From Aureobasidium sp. EXF-3400 (taxonomy: Eukaryota > Ascomycota > Dothideomycetes > Dothideales > Saccotheciaceae), in contig SWBL01000089.1 of NCBI GenBank assembly GCA_024195585.1, positions 1-64,000 of the forward strand: a stretch of DNA of 64,000 nt, written 5' to 3'. The notes beneath the pieces are model-generated. The model did not search any database, was not told the DNA's origin, and saw only the letters and a program-made list of their open reading frames with translations. Position numbers and translations under genes: made by a program. Below are positions 52,340 to 63,641 of this stretch, piece after piece (the first letter of the stretch is position 1; every line of letters begins with the position of its first letter).

Positions 52340-54392
52340 CTACTTTGTCTCTCCTCCTTTGAAGTCGCTGCACCATATGAATGTTGGGCATCGCCATTGC
52401 GTACCTTTCTCTTTCGTGCCTGACGGTCCTAGCGGTCTTGCACACATCCAGAAGCTACGCCCTTGGTTCTCTCCCTTCTTCTTGGTTTGCATGCTCTTGC
52501 ATGGTTCTTCATGGCTTTCGCACAATGGTGCTGCTGGTTTGCGGAACAATGTCTGCCACGACTCCTTGTTCACGATTGGATCATACACCATCTCATCAGC
52601 ATCGTCAAGCGGAGGGAGAGATTGTGTCCCAAGTTTTGCAGGTGTGTCAGACGCCACTAGACTACCTCGGGTATTAGCTGAAGGTGTCAAGTCTTTCGTG
52701 CCGAGCGACGGTAGCGTAGATGATGCATAAACTGCTTCCGATGCAGTGGTATCGCCTACCGTCTCTTGTGCATCTTTTGATACAACTGTCTCGATTGCAG
52801 CAGGCAAGTTCTCGTTTGAACCATTGGCTTGCTCCTCCGGCTTTGGTTTCGACTGGAAAAAGCCCTTCAGACTCTTTTGGCCTTTAGCAGGAGCTGCCTT
52901 TGTTGTAGAATTGGGTGCAGGCTTTTGTTTCTTTGATGATTGGGTGGTAGAAGTCTCTGATGCTTTGCGTTTCCTCTCTGGTGATGGAGAGACAGCCACA
53001 TTAGTAGAGGAAGAAATGGCTCTTTCACCTAGAGCAGAAGGTGCGTTGGTTGAGTGCATAGACTTGGACGTCGATGCTGAGCCTGTCAGGTTATTCGACG
53101 AGGAAACTGTGGTAGCTGGCGCGGCAGGAGCGGTAGGTTTCTTAAACATGTCTTTGATGCTTCTTCTTTGGTAGAACTCTGGCATGAGCCTGGCACTGAA
53201 TGAAGGCAGCTCTTTGATGTTCCACTCCTTCTGGCGAATGCCACTGTCGAAGACACCAGGAGGATTCATGATATCGATCAAACTAACTTCTGATCGTCCA
53301 TCATCACCCTCAACATTGACAACATCTTTGAACTCTCCGTAGACTGGACAGTGATCGGAGCCCTGCACACAAATTAACCCACGTCACGAAGATGTGGAAA
53401 ATTGTACTGACCATGAGACCTTCTTGGATATCGGCATGAACAAACCAATCGCGCATAGAGCCACTGGCAAGAACAAAGTCGATACGGCTGCCGAAGTTTC
53501 CAGGTCTAGCATTGATCTTCTGCTCCCAATGAGTGTACATGCCCTTCCTCTCAGGATGAAATTCTCTAGTGGTGTCAAGCAAGACGGGCTGCTCTCGGCC
53601 TTCATCTCTTTCTCCGTAGACCTCGCCGTTGATGATGAGCTGATTGAATATGCGACGGTTAGGGGTGCTGACGTATTCCTCAGGTGTCATACCGGCTTTT
53701 TTGATATCTTCGGCCGCAGAGGCTGTGTCATTCAAGCCTCGAGAAACATTGAGGTCACCGACTAACACAACACGTTTGCCCATCTTGTCAAGTTTGCGTA
53801 TCCGGCAATCCAGAGCATTGAGGAAGGCATAGCGGAAGTCGTCTCGTAGACCGTTTGAGTTGGCAGGACTGTAGACGCCGAAGAGAACAAAAGCAGGAAA
53901 CTCGAGACACACACAGCGGCCTTCGGCGTCCAGAAGGAGAGGGTCAACACCAAGCTCTGCAAGCTCTATTTCAGAGAGATATCCGCCAATCTGCTGAGAT
54001 TCTGGTAGGTTGCGGTATTGAGTTGTTGAATTTGGCGGCGTCAAGACTCCAAGGATTCCTTCCTCAGCTCGGATAGGAGAACAGGTAGCATTGCGGGTAT
54101 AGATACCTACACCTGAATAACCTACAGTGTGTGAGTATAAGCAGGTATCTCAGAAAGGGAGAATTGTCATGAGCAAACCTTTCTTCTGTCTGGGCAAGCT
54201 GAAATAGCAATCCCAGCCATCGAGTATTACCATGTCATCACGCAAATCTTTTCGCTGGATTTTGAGCTCTTGCATGACGATGATATCGGCTTCGAGAATA
54301 TCGAACATGGCCGGGAAAGTCTTTGTGATACTCCATGGGTGGTAAGAGAATGGATTACGAATGCCGTTGACATTCCAGGTAGTGAGTCTCAT
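52340..54392 (-). CDS. APN2: Apn2, class II AP endonuclease
   Basis: Three exons, 54392-54179, 54121-53412 and 53362-52340, giving 648 aa. The EEP nuclease domain (about 1-340) has the catalytic blocks LTTWNVNGIRNPF, IIVMQELKI, FGVYSPANSNG, VLVGDLNVSRG and GSDHCPVYGEF. A long disordered linker carries a PCNA-binding motif (KGQKSLKGFFQSK, fitting QxxLxxFF). The C-terminus is a GRF zinc finger (about 590-640, CESHEEPCKSM, FWMCARP, RCPTFIWCSDF). Apn2 cleaves abasic DNA and trims 3' blocks in nuclear base-excision repair. It flanks MAT in most Pezizomycotina and here converges on MAT1-2-1, 252 bp away, and diverges from COX13. Confidence 0.96.
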
Positions 54393-54755
54393 GATGATGG
54401 AGGTAGTAAGGTCAATTGCACGTTCACGTGTAGGTTGAACATAGTAAGAAGTGACTGAGAAACTAAGAACTCATCGAAAAATTGGGTTTATTCTGGTCAG
54501 GAACCACCTGGCACGCGACTTCCAATTACAGGAGGACGTGACGAAGAGACTATGACGTGCCACAGAACCGCGGCGAAGCAAGAGCAACCATGACAGCGGA
54601 GCGGAGCGGAGTGGAGGTCGCAGCTTCCTTTCGAGGTGACCAAATGCCAAGCCCGCCGGAACCTCGCGCTGTGCGTGACCCGACGGTCAATCAGGTGTTC
54701 AAGCAAAAGCCCATAGCAATTGACCACTCTCCACTCACCGTCATATACCGCAAGC
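54393..54755. promoter_or_regulatory. bidirectional promoter region, APN2 / COX13
   Basis: A 363-bp gap between divergent starts. It contains a short GC-rich repeat, AGCGG-AGCGG-AGCGG like, near 54597-54613. No ORF of note. Confidence 0.55.
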
Positions 54756-55414
54756 ATGTTCACCACACGCGCCGCTAAGCAATTGCGCTCTCCCATCCTT
54801 CGCCAGCTCGGCCGCCGCCAGCTCCACGGCGCCGGCCAGACCGGCTTCCAGGGCGCTGCAGACAACGCTTTCAACCGCGAGCGTGCTGCCGTCAAGGAGC
54901 ACGCTGCTGCCACCAGTGGTACGTCCTGAGCTGGACGCTGCTTTGCGCATATCAATTGGCCGTGGAGTTATGCTGACTCGATGTGTTGTAGACCTCTGGC
55001 GCAAGCTCTCCATCTAGTATGCATCCTCCAATACCCGACGTCCCATTGCCCTTCCGCCGAACGAGAAAGAGATTCTATCCCCTCCACGAACATAAACGAG
55101 AAAAAGTCCAGAAGTTCTGACCGAGAATCTTGCAAAACAGCGTCGTCATCCCCTCGATCATCCTCGGTGGTGTCAACGCCTACCGTCTGTGGCTCGAGCA
55201 CTGGGAGCACGAGGCCCACCTTCCCCCCAAGTCTGAGAGACCCGAGTACCCCTACCAGAACATCCGCACCAAGAACTTCTTCTGGGGTGACGGTGACAAG
55301 GTGAGCCACGCCAATCCAAGAAGCCACCAGCAACATATATAGCTAACACTGCTATTCTTACAGACCATCTTCTGGAACGACGCCATCAACTACCACAAGA
55401 AGTCTGACGAGTAA
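54756..55414 (+). CDS. COX13: cytochrome c oxidase subunit VIa (Cox13)
   Basis: Four exons: 54756-54918, 54992-55016 (25 bp), 55141-55300 and 55364-55414, joining to 132 aa. The N-terminus (MFTTRAAKQLRSPILRQLGR) is a mitochondrial presequence. The joined core reads DLWRKLSIY then VVIPSIILGGVNAYRLWLEH, the single inner-membrane helix, followed by the conserved tail EYPYQNIRTKNFFWGDGDK and IFWNDAINYHKK. Cox13 is a nuclear-encoded regulatory subunit of complex IV. The tiny 25-bp exon carries half the membrane entry and is easily missed. Its place between APN2 and APC5 is the conserved MAT flank order. Confidence 0.96.
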
Positions 55415-55623
55415 ATTATTCTCGTCTGATATCTGGAATGAACAAAGCGTATCTCTGAGAACCCTTCCGATTTTTGTCCTTTTGCCAAACAGCTCCTGCG
55501 CTCAAAGAGCCGTAGAATCCAGGAGTCACCTCGCGTCAATTGTACAGATAGCAGAGGCCATGCATCTAACTATTATTTAACGTTTCGTTTGTCAGCTATC
55601 TTTGTGTTCCTGCGAAGACTCGT

Positions 55624-58212
55624 CTAAGCCCCTTGCCCTTGCATTGCCAATTGCCTTCTTTCGGCTTCTTGGACTGTGCTATTGTACAAACGTTCGACCT
55701 CCTCGATCATGTCCTCATCGTCTTTGTGCTTGTACAGCATCGCCTTTTTTGTCAAGCTCTCTAGAACGCCATCCAGATCCTCCACTTTGACGTATGCTGT
55801 TTGTGTTCCGTTAGTCTTCTGTAACTCAACTGGTTCTCGAGAACCTCATACCTTCATGCGCTCTATCGAGGTACATAAATGCAGCATCAATGTGACCTGA
55901 ACTCTGGCTTGGGTCTGTTTCGAACGCCTTTCCGGCAAGACCAACGTAGGAGTCTGTGAGTATTGAATAGAGCTGCGCAATCGTAGTTGTGTTACCACCT
56001 TCAAGTACCTGCTTCGAATTAGCTGAATGGAACGATGCAAGTTCTGGCAGTACTCAACGTACCTGTGGCATGATGGCATCAACCAGAGTTCTGGCCGCAC
56101 CAAACTCGCCAAGGTCAATGAGGATAATACAAAGAGCGCCAACAGCTTCCCACATTGCTGGCATGATCATAGCTCTCTGCGCCGACGAAGCTGCTCGCAT
56201 TGCAATGCTGAAGCCTTTGGTTGGCAGCCCTGCCTTTGCAAAGAGCCGTGCTTTGAGAGTCAGCAGTTTGATGCGCCGTACGATATCTGCCAAAGGTCAG
56301 TAGCTGTTAGGAATGCATCATGCAGAACCTTCGTACCTGCACTATCTGCAGCTTTTGCTTCGGCTACTTGCTTTTCGATGCAATCGAACGCACTGGACAG
56401 TTTTCCCTGTCGCATCAAGAGTTCGATCTCGAGTACGTATGTTTCGAAGATTACGCCTGCGTCTGCCGTTTGTCTTATGGGCTTCAGCTGGCGAAGGAAC
56501 TCTTCGGCGACAAAGAAGTCATTGCTAACGCCAGTCAGTGGACATATATCTCAGGGATCCATTTTCGAACTTACTGGTGGATAGCACGCCTAAGACTGAT
56601 CATCGCTGCGAATGCAGTGAAAGTATTGTCGAGACGTAATGTCTTCTCCTTGGAAGGGTCGTTCTGTCTGAGCAGTTCGTATGCTTCTTCGTATTCGCCC
56701 AAAATACTATGCATATGCGCATTCTGCAGTACTACATTGAGCACGTCGGGTCTCGAAGCGTCCTGGCGAAAGACATGGTACATAACCTTGCAGTAGTGTT
56801 CTGCTAGAGGCATTTGGCCGAGTCTGTTGAATATGGCCGAGTGAAGTCGGAGCTGGCTAGGTACCATGCTAGAGACATTGTGCAAGCTGTTGAGGTAGCT
56901 AGATTGGTAGATCTGTTCCAGAGCTCTGGCTACACTGCCGCCGCTTTCGACATTGACTTCAGCCTGGCTGAGCAGAGAGCTACTGAGAGTTGCCCAATCC
57001 TTGTTCTCAACTGCTTTTTGTTGCAGAAATGTAATGATATCGCTCTCATTGCCTGCTAATTCACTGCCTTCACCGCCATTCTCAAGGCGAGAGAATTCAG
57101 GATATGCTTTTCGAAGATGGGCGAGCCAAGAAAGACTGAAATGCAGGCAACGAGCATCCTGATTCTCACGAGCAGTAGCAATGCACTCGTTCATGGCAGA
57201 TATGGCTTCACCATAACAACCAAAATCCGCGTGAAGGACGGCAAGATGAAGCAAAGCATACTGGTGGTATGTCTTGATGTGGTCCGAGCCTTGGCTTTCC
57301 ATGGTGTAATCAAAATAACGATGAAGAAGCTCGATAGCCTTGTTGTATGCACCTCTTCTCCAAGCGTCAAAGAAACTATTCTCGTTAGCAAAGACATACG
57401 TGTTTGAGCTTCCGCGACACAACGTACTTGATGAAGTGCATGTCTGAAGGCTTTGACGCTCCTTGTTCTACCATAGCTCTTAGTTGAGCTTTCATCTCAT
57501 CCGATACTCTGCTGCCGAATTTCTGCAGCTGTCCTAGCTGGAAGTGCATCACTTTCTCCACATCATCCAGACTTGATGGTACCGTGGGCCGACTTTCCTG
57601 TTTATTCATGCGATCGAGGAGAATAGCCGATGCACCCGACTGATCTGGCTGTAACAAATTGGCCGATGCTGCGTCTGGGTAATAGCAAGCAAAGGGAGAT
57701 TTGGGGTTGCGCTCAACATAATTGCCCTTGGTTGGTTCGCGGAAGACAACCAAATCTTCCCAGAGCTGGTAAGCATCACTGAATTGTAACCTCACAGACT
57801 CGAGATGGCATCTTCTTGCGAATTGGCCAATCGGACTTGTTGGACTGCACACAAACTTGGCTTTGCTGCCCTCGACCTGGTCCTGGAGTGAAGCCGTCAC
57901 CGAAGTCTGGTCTTGGAGGAATGCAGTGAACGTGACGAAGTCATGGATAGCCCATAGATGATCGACGAACAGATGGTACAAAGACCGACCTGGAATGGCT
58001 GATTCATGCGATCCCAGTAGAGTCTCAAAATCTTGGATTGATGGTGGAGTTAATGGGTTTTGGTCGGCGGCATTTAGTGGTGATCTGTGTATGGTGTGCT
58101 TGGAGATGAACGACAGCAGCGGTATCGTGCTTTTCGAAGGAACGCTTCCATCACGATATAGTTGTACCAGAAGAAGTATGCATATCTTCGATGGCGTAAG
58201 GTAGCGTGACAT
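55624..58212 (-). CDS. APC5: anaphase-promoting complex subunit 5
   Basis: Six exons: 58212-57428, 57375-56575, 56524-56337, 56286-56063, 56008-55852 and 55796-55624, giving 775 aa. The start MSRYLTPSKICILLLVQLY is family-typical; an in-frame ATG at 58287 would add 25 residues. The body is a run of TPR-like helical hairpins (for example RRGAYNKAIELLHRYFDYTM; HADFGCYGEAISAMNECIAT). The C-terminal exons continue as APC5 should (HIDAAFMYLDRAHE), ending in a Glu-rich helix. APC5 is a scaffold subunit of the APC/C ubiquitin ligase that triggers anaphase. It completes the APC5-COX13-APN2 block beside MAT; its stop faces COX13's, 209 bp apart. Confidence 0.95.
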
Positions 58213-58881
58213 CTTTAGCGATGTTTTGTCCAGTATCCCAGACTTTCGTGAGAGGTGAGGTCTGACGACTAGCGATTGGACTAGCAAAGATCGCGCTGCA
58301 TTGTATATGACTCTTTAATCTTCAATTTGCACAATCCTTTTTGTGATGACTTCCTCGCATAAATTGGTGTTGTTGTGGTTGTTAGAAGCATTGAAATGGT
58401 TCAGGTTGGCCGCGCTTCACGTTTTCGACGCCGCGAGACGGAGCTTCGACCTTTCAAAACACAACCGACAAAGACAGATAACCACCTCACAACTCGCCGA
58501 TTACCACACTTGCATGGAATTAGCAGAGCAAGGAGCTCAAAAGAGTCGTCATGTGTACAAACAGTCAGTTGTCCGTGCGACCGAGCATACCACTAGACAC
58601 AGTGCCGCCTCGAATGGGTTTGCACTGTTGCTCTCGATGATCATCAGTGTAACAACAATTTCGCTAGCATTTGTTGTTATATAACCCATTTTTACGGTTG
58701 CAAGACCAAATATACGGCCCTCTTCTTTATTCTGTGGACACCTATAAAACACACAAACAGACGGCTACTTGACAGCGAATTCATCGTTTTCGATTTCGGG
58801 CGACTACTGTAACATTTCAGTTTATTGCTAGACCATGAGACCGGATCCTCAGAGGGCCTTGAATTTGAGCACCGGATTTTC
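58213..58881. other. intergenic, APC5 promoter
   Basis: Between APC5 and the MDR reductase, apart from the small ORF at 58343-58684 listed separately. Nothing else recognised. Confidence 0.45.
58343..58684 (+). CDS. possible small tail-anchored protein
   Basis: An ORF of 113 codons on the strand opposite its neighbours. A hydrophobic N-terminal helix (LVLLWLLEALKWFRLAALHV) and a C-terminal membrane segment (GFALLLSMIISVTTISLAFV, ending four residues before the stop) bracket a charged helix. This layout suits a small tail-anchored or two-pass membrane protein, but no homology is recognised and the ORF starts only 131 bp from the APC5 start, so it could be chance. Confidence 0.35.
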   Translation: MMTSSHKLVLLWLLEALKWFRLAALHVFDAARRSFDLSKHNRQRQITTSQLADYHTCMELAEQGAQKSRHVYKQSVVRATEHTTRHSAASNGFALLLSMIISVTTISLAFVVI

Positions 58882-60049
58882 CTACAGCTCAATGACAACC
58901 TTCTTGGCACTGACACCGGCCTTGTTCTTGTCGAGACCCTTCTGCACGCTTTCCAGGCCCTGACCAATAACCAAAGGCTCGGGCAAGCACTTGAGATCTC
59001 CGCTTTGGATAGCACCGGGAACGAATTTCTGCCAAACAGCGTCGCCAACCTCCTTGTGCTGGGTAGCAATAGTAATGGCAAAGACGCCCTGGACATTGAG
59101 ACCAGAGGGCTTGTCTTCAGGTGGTGGGAGAACAGTAGCCATATTCTTGCTACCACCAGCCTTCTGCAGGACTTCGAAACAGTGCTTGAAACTCTCGGGC
59201 AGAGAGATCGAGTCATAGACACCAGCGAATTCTGCACCGGTATCCTTGATGGCGGAAATAATGTCATCGGTTACCGAAGAGCTGTTGTAGTCAATGACAG
59301 CTGAGGCGCCCAGCTTGGAGCAGTAATCATGGTTGTGCTTGGAAGCAGTGGTAACCACCTTGACACCACTAGCTACAGCAAGCTGGATGGCGGTTGATCC
59401 GACACTGCTGGACCCTCCCCAGACCAGGATGACCTTTCCTGAGGGCTTGGGAGAAGCAGTGGGATAGGGAAGCTCGAGATAACCCTTCTGATAGAGACCG
59501 GCTGATGCTGTCGAGATGGCCAAGGGCAAAACGGTAGCCTCAGTGAACGAGGTCTGCTCTGGGATCTTGGAAGTCAGAATCTCAGGACATGCCGAGAAGA
59601 GCTGAAAACCGGCATTCTGAGCCTTGCCAGTGCCGAGACCAATGCAGTGGCTATGGAGAAACATCAGCTCTGAAACGACATTTTCGAGAGAAATGACTTA
59701 CGCGAGAACTCTGTCGCCCTTCTTGAAGTTCTTGACGTCTGATCCAACATCATAGACCTCGCCGGCCACATCGGTACCTGAAGTGAAGGCACATTAGCAT
59801 GATATCGCTTGTAGACATGGTGTTTTTTTTTTCTTTTCGCTCACCCAATATGTTAGGATAGTCCTTGATGAAGTAACCAGAATCTTGGATTTTCCAATCG
59901 ACAGGGTTCACGGCCACAGCCTTATTTTTGATGACGACCTCATCTGGACCAGGAGTTGGCATGGGAGCGTGATCAACCTTGAGTGGCTTTTGTTTGGCCT
60001 CGGTGAGCCATGCGGCCTTGTTGGCATTGTCTGACATGGTGTTTGCCAT
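58882..60049 (-). CDS. MDR-superfamily NADPH-dependent reductase (zinc-less, enoyl-reductase-like)
   Basis: Three exons, 60049-59845, 59777-59702 and 59650-58882, giving 349 aa, standard for the medium-chain dehydrogenase/reductase fold. The GroES-like half contains VVIKNKAVAVNPVDWKIQD and NILG-TDVAGEVYDVGSDVK. The Rossmann half has the nucleotide-binding VILVWGGSSSVGSTAIQLA, then GASAVIDYNSSS. There are no catalytic-zinc cysteines, so it belongs with quinone oxidoreductase- and TOXD/LovC-like enoyl reductases. Such enzymes reduce activated double bonds with NADPH, some in polyketide pathways, but no PKS gene lies in this window, so a general detoxification role is equally likely. Divergent from the pinin-like gene. 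Confidence 0.9.
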
Positions 60050-60320
60050 TGTGATGTGATAGTACTAGAAGGGAAATGATTGATTGATTGAAGGAAGGAA
60101 CTGTTTGTGAGCTTCCAATGGACACCAAAAGATATATATGGAAGGTTAGTTGGGAGCTCTTGCCGAAGCTCCATGATTGTGTAAGCAGTTCATTGTGATG
60201 TCAGGTCGGTGACAGCGCGGGGCAGGCTTCATCGAAGGGTCGAGATGCAGGACTCGGCTTTCGGGTCAAGACTGCAACGCGCCAGTGTTCATCCATTCCG
60301 AACATCACAAAACTCTCGAC

Positions 60321-61316
60321 ATGACGGACTCGTAAGTTTAATAAGCACACATCAATTGTCCTCACGGCCAGTAGACTAACATCAGGCGCAGAGTTGTAGC
60401 CTCCGCTGTGGTGCTGCCCGACGCAACTCCATCGTCACCACGCCGCTCGCCTGACCGATCGCAATCCCCAGAAGCACGCGCCGGAACAAAACGTCGCCAG
60501 TCGTCTGCCCCTCGTGATTCTCCCAAGCGACAGCGCTTTTCGCCTTCGCCCGACAGACCCAGACAAGAAGACCACGCCCCACCAGCTCGCGAAAGACGTC
60601 CCGTGAAACCCGTCGATGAAAAGAAGCGCACTCAGAGGCTGTTTGGGGGTCTACTCGGTGGACTGGGCCAGACAAGACCAGCCAACTCGCAAGCAGCCAA
60701 GCGACGAGCCGAACAGGAAGAACGCCGACGACAGAAAGAGCAGGAGCTTAGCGAGCGACAAACAGAAAGACTCGAGCTCCTCAATGTCGCGCGAAGAAAG
60801 GAACAACGGAGAGTTGATGAGGCTAGCCTGCGCATCAAGCATGAGAGCATGAAGGCCATGTCCAATTTCTTGGCCACTTCAACTGAGCCCAAGTTATACT
60901 TCAAGCCGTGGGAGTTGCTTCCGGAACAAGAGGATCAGATCAATCGCCAACGTGAAGACGTTGACGTTCAAATAGATCAGGAACTTGACGACTTCGATCA
61001 AGTTCGCCAACGCTGGCAGAACGAGGACGCCAATGGACACACTGATCACATTGCCTCTACAGACGAGCAGGAAGCATCCAGTGGCACGAATCATGCTGCT
61101 GAGTCAATGACCGAGCCAACAAACGATCAAGATCAAGGCGCAATTGCAGATCCGGAGACAGAGCCGGCATCCATGAGCGCAATAGCAATCAAGTCGACAG
61201 AAGACGAACAAGCTCGAGAGCAAGTGGCAGACGATGCTGATCGGCAAAGGAAAGAAAGTATAGATGACACAGGCGACATTGTAGTCGAGGCTGATGAGGA
61301 CACGGTCATTTACTGA
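60321..61316 (+). CDS. pinin/SDK/MemA-domain protein
   Basis: Two exons: a tiny first exon 60321-60331 (11 bp, MTD plus two bases) and 60386-61316, giving 313 aa. The intron is 54 bp with GTAAGT, CTAAC and CAG. The N-terminus is Arg/Ser/Pro-rich (RS-like). The pinin domain (about 70-190) reads TQRLFGGLLGGLGQTRPANS, a long basic coiled coil (AAKRRAEQEERRRQKEQELS) and TEPKLYFKPWELLPEQEDQI. The C-terminus is acidic. Pinin proteins associate with the spliceosome and exon-junction complex in the nucleus. Length and domain order agree with fungal members. Confidence 0.92.
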
Positions 61317-62603
61317 CCTGATACGTTCCTCTTACCCTCGCAGATCCGATTACGCTATCTGGACGATCGTATGGCGTGTCCTACCAGCTTTGAGAGGACG
61401 CTCATAAGACTGGCTCTCACCTAGTATGGCTTCTTGTCGCATTTTCATAAGCACGTGAGCCCCTCTGAATGGTTTATACACGAATTATACTTTTTCCAAG
61501 GTACGCAATGATGGCTGGCCACTCGATTGTTGCGTCTGGATGCACCTCCTTTCATTCGTCCTGTGTCAAACTAGGAGACTGCTTGCAATGTTCGACAGCT
61601 GTTTGGTCATGCACGTCATTGTCGCAACCTCTTGTCTCGAATCTATACCTGTATTGACCCTGTTGTCTTCACTTTACCGAACTTGAGGCATTCCGACACG
61701 AATTGCTCATGTCCACCCTCCATACTTTGCGGCTAACAGCTCCCGTAGAAAACGGGAACTTCATACTCGATGGTATTGTCTCACTGTGATACAGCCTCCG
61801 GCCTGGGCGGTCATTTCGTCTTCGGCCGTATGTCATGCACCAAATTTCCCCACGGTATGTCTGACTCGCTTGGTATGGTTAATTGCGACTGCCAATTCAG
61901 TGTGTATTACGCGAGCCGAGCAGCAAGAATCGACCTTCATCAGCGAACGGACACCAATATTGCAGATCTCCCGGCCAATCTTGGAGAAGGTGTTCTCGGA
62001 TCTTCACAGCTCTATTTTGAGATCTTGATTGAGTACACGTGGTTTCAAGATAGTCCAGAGTACACGAGCTTGCCGGGATTTTGTCTCAGTCTCAGGGCCG
62101 CTACAACGGTTGTGGTTTCCCACCAGGGCTTCTACGCTGCCGCTGAACCTTACCCGGCACTCCGGAGGGTCCACATCGCGAATGAACACCACTCTCTGCC
62201 AATTCTTCTCTCCTCCCCTAAAAGATCTAACGCGTGTAGCTATAGAAATGCACAATACTATGAGGAAACGGGAAGATGTCCACTGAGAAGCGACAAACTA
62301 TCGGCTCTCAATGGACATGCCTTCACTTCAAGAACGTCTGTGCCTTTTTACAGTATGCACTTTGCTTGTTGCTGCAGGCGGAGTAGGACGAAAGTTACGG
62401 ACCCTTGTACACGGGGAGGTTCGGTCTACCAAGTTCGACCGGGTTCCTGTATGGCCGCGACCGATGGCTAATTTCAGTGTGTTCAAATCCTTTGACCCAC
62501 TAGAATGTCGACGAGTGAGTATAGCGCATTATGGAACCAAAGTATGCCATTGAAGACCACTACCCTATGACTCGATGGTGAATATTATCTTGGACTCTGA
62601 TTG
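61317..62603. other. intergenic, no supported gene
   Basis: About 1.3 kb. A 233-codon ORF at 61770-62471 has erratic composition and no motif, so I do not call it. Confidence 0.5.
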
Positions 62604-62610
62604 TATATAA
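62604..62610 (+). promoter_or_regulatory. TATA box of the secreted-protein gene
   Basis: TATATAA, about 117 bp before the ATG at 62727 and followed by a C/T-rich leader (TCATCTCATCTCTCTCATT), a common layout of highly expressed fungal genes. Confidence 0.65.
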
Positions 62611-62726
62611 ACCATGGCCCTGTCGAGTTAAGTTGGTTCCCTCATCATCTCATCTCTCTCATTCTCCAAACACCTCTCTTTCACCTCCTCAACCTCATCC
62701 ACTTCTCAATACCAACAGTCAACAAC

Positions 62727-63641
62727 ATGCGTTCCGCACTTGTCGTCTCCGCCCTTGCTGGCGCTGCTCTTGCCGAGCACAGATCCTTGATCGGCCGTGA
62801 TGGCACCTGCAGACCTCAGCCTGTTGGTTCTGGTCCTGTCGCATCTCCCGATACCATCGAGGGTTTCTTCGCCATTCCCGAGCTTCAGACTCTCTCAGCC
62901 AACGCTCCTACCCCTGATGGCTACACTGCTGCCTTCACTGGCCTGAATGCCTCGCTCAATGCCAACAAGTACATGGGTCTCTGGACTCTTACCTCATACG
63001 ACACTATCGGTTGTGCCTCTCTTTGCGACAAGACCACTGGTTGTGAGGCCTTCAACATGTACAGCGAGCGTGACCCTACCCTCGATCCCAACAACACCAA
63101 CTGCCCGAACCCTCAATCTTTGACCAACTACAAGTGCACACTGTGGGGTGCTGGCGTTTCTTCTACCCAAGCAAAGAACTTCGGCCAATGGCGTGATCAG
63201 TTCCAAGTAGTCATCACTGGCTCAAACGCTTACAACAAGGTGCCTGCTCCTTCCAGCATTGACGGCTATGACGGTCCTACACAATTGGGTGGTGCCATCA
63301 ACGCACCTCTTGACAGCAACCGCCACGATACCTACATGGGCGTTCGCGTCCAACCGTTCAGCGAGGACCAGGAGTACGACCCTAGTGTTTGCGCCACTGC
63401 CTGTACTTCCCAGACTGCCTACAACAAGGCTCACCCTGCCAGCGATAGCTCGTACCAGACTTGCCGCTTCTTCAACTCTTGGGTCCAGAGCAAGGATGGT
63501 GTTGCCTATGAGCAGCACTGTGGTCTTTACAACCAGACCTGGTCTCCCCAGTATGCTACCAACTATGGCCAGTACCAGGGCAACAGCCGCATCACTGTCT
63601 CTAGATCTTACAGCTACACTCTTACTGAGGTTGCTGCTTAA
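62727..63641 (+). CDS. secreted protein with PAN/apple-like cysteines
   Basis: 304 aa from the ATG at 62727; the frame is open upstream to 62601, but that adds leader sequence. A clear signal peptide (MRSALVVSALAGAALA) is followed by EHRSLIGRD, possibly a propeptide cut. The mature protein has paired cysteine-rich units: GCASLCDKTTGCEAFNMYS, then later VCATACTSQT and TCRFFNSW, resembling two PAN/apple-type modules. Several NxT/NxS sites (NAS, NNT, NQT) suggest glycosylation. PAN modules bind proteins or sugars; the family is common in Dothideomycete secretomes but of unknown function. No enzyme motif is present. C-rich codon choice suggests high expression. Confidence 0.85.
   Translation: MRSALVVSALAGAALAEHRSLIGRDGTCRPQPVGSGPVASPDTIEGFFAIPELQTLSANAPTPDGYTAAFTGLNASLNANKYMGLWTLTSYDTIGCASLCDKTTGCEAFNMYSERDPTLDPNNTNCPNPQSLTNYKCTLWGAGVSSTQAKNFGQWRDQFQVVITGSNAYNKVPAPSSIDGYDGPTQLGGAINAPLDSNRHDTYMGVRVQPFSEDQEYDPSVCATACTSQTAYNKAHPASDSSYQTCRFFNSWVQSKDGVAYEQHCGLYNQTWSPQYATNYGQYQGNSRITVSRSYSYTLTEVAA

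Noticed and set aside
61770..62471. 233-codon ORF between the pinin gene and the secreted-protein gene
   Set aside because: Erratic composition, no domain, no signal peptide, weak start context; judged chance in a gene-poor gap, although a degenerate gene cannot be excluded.
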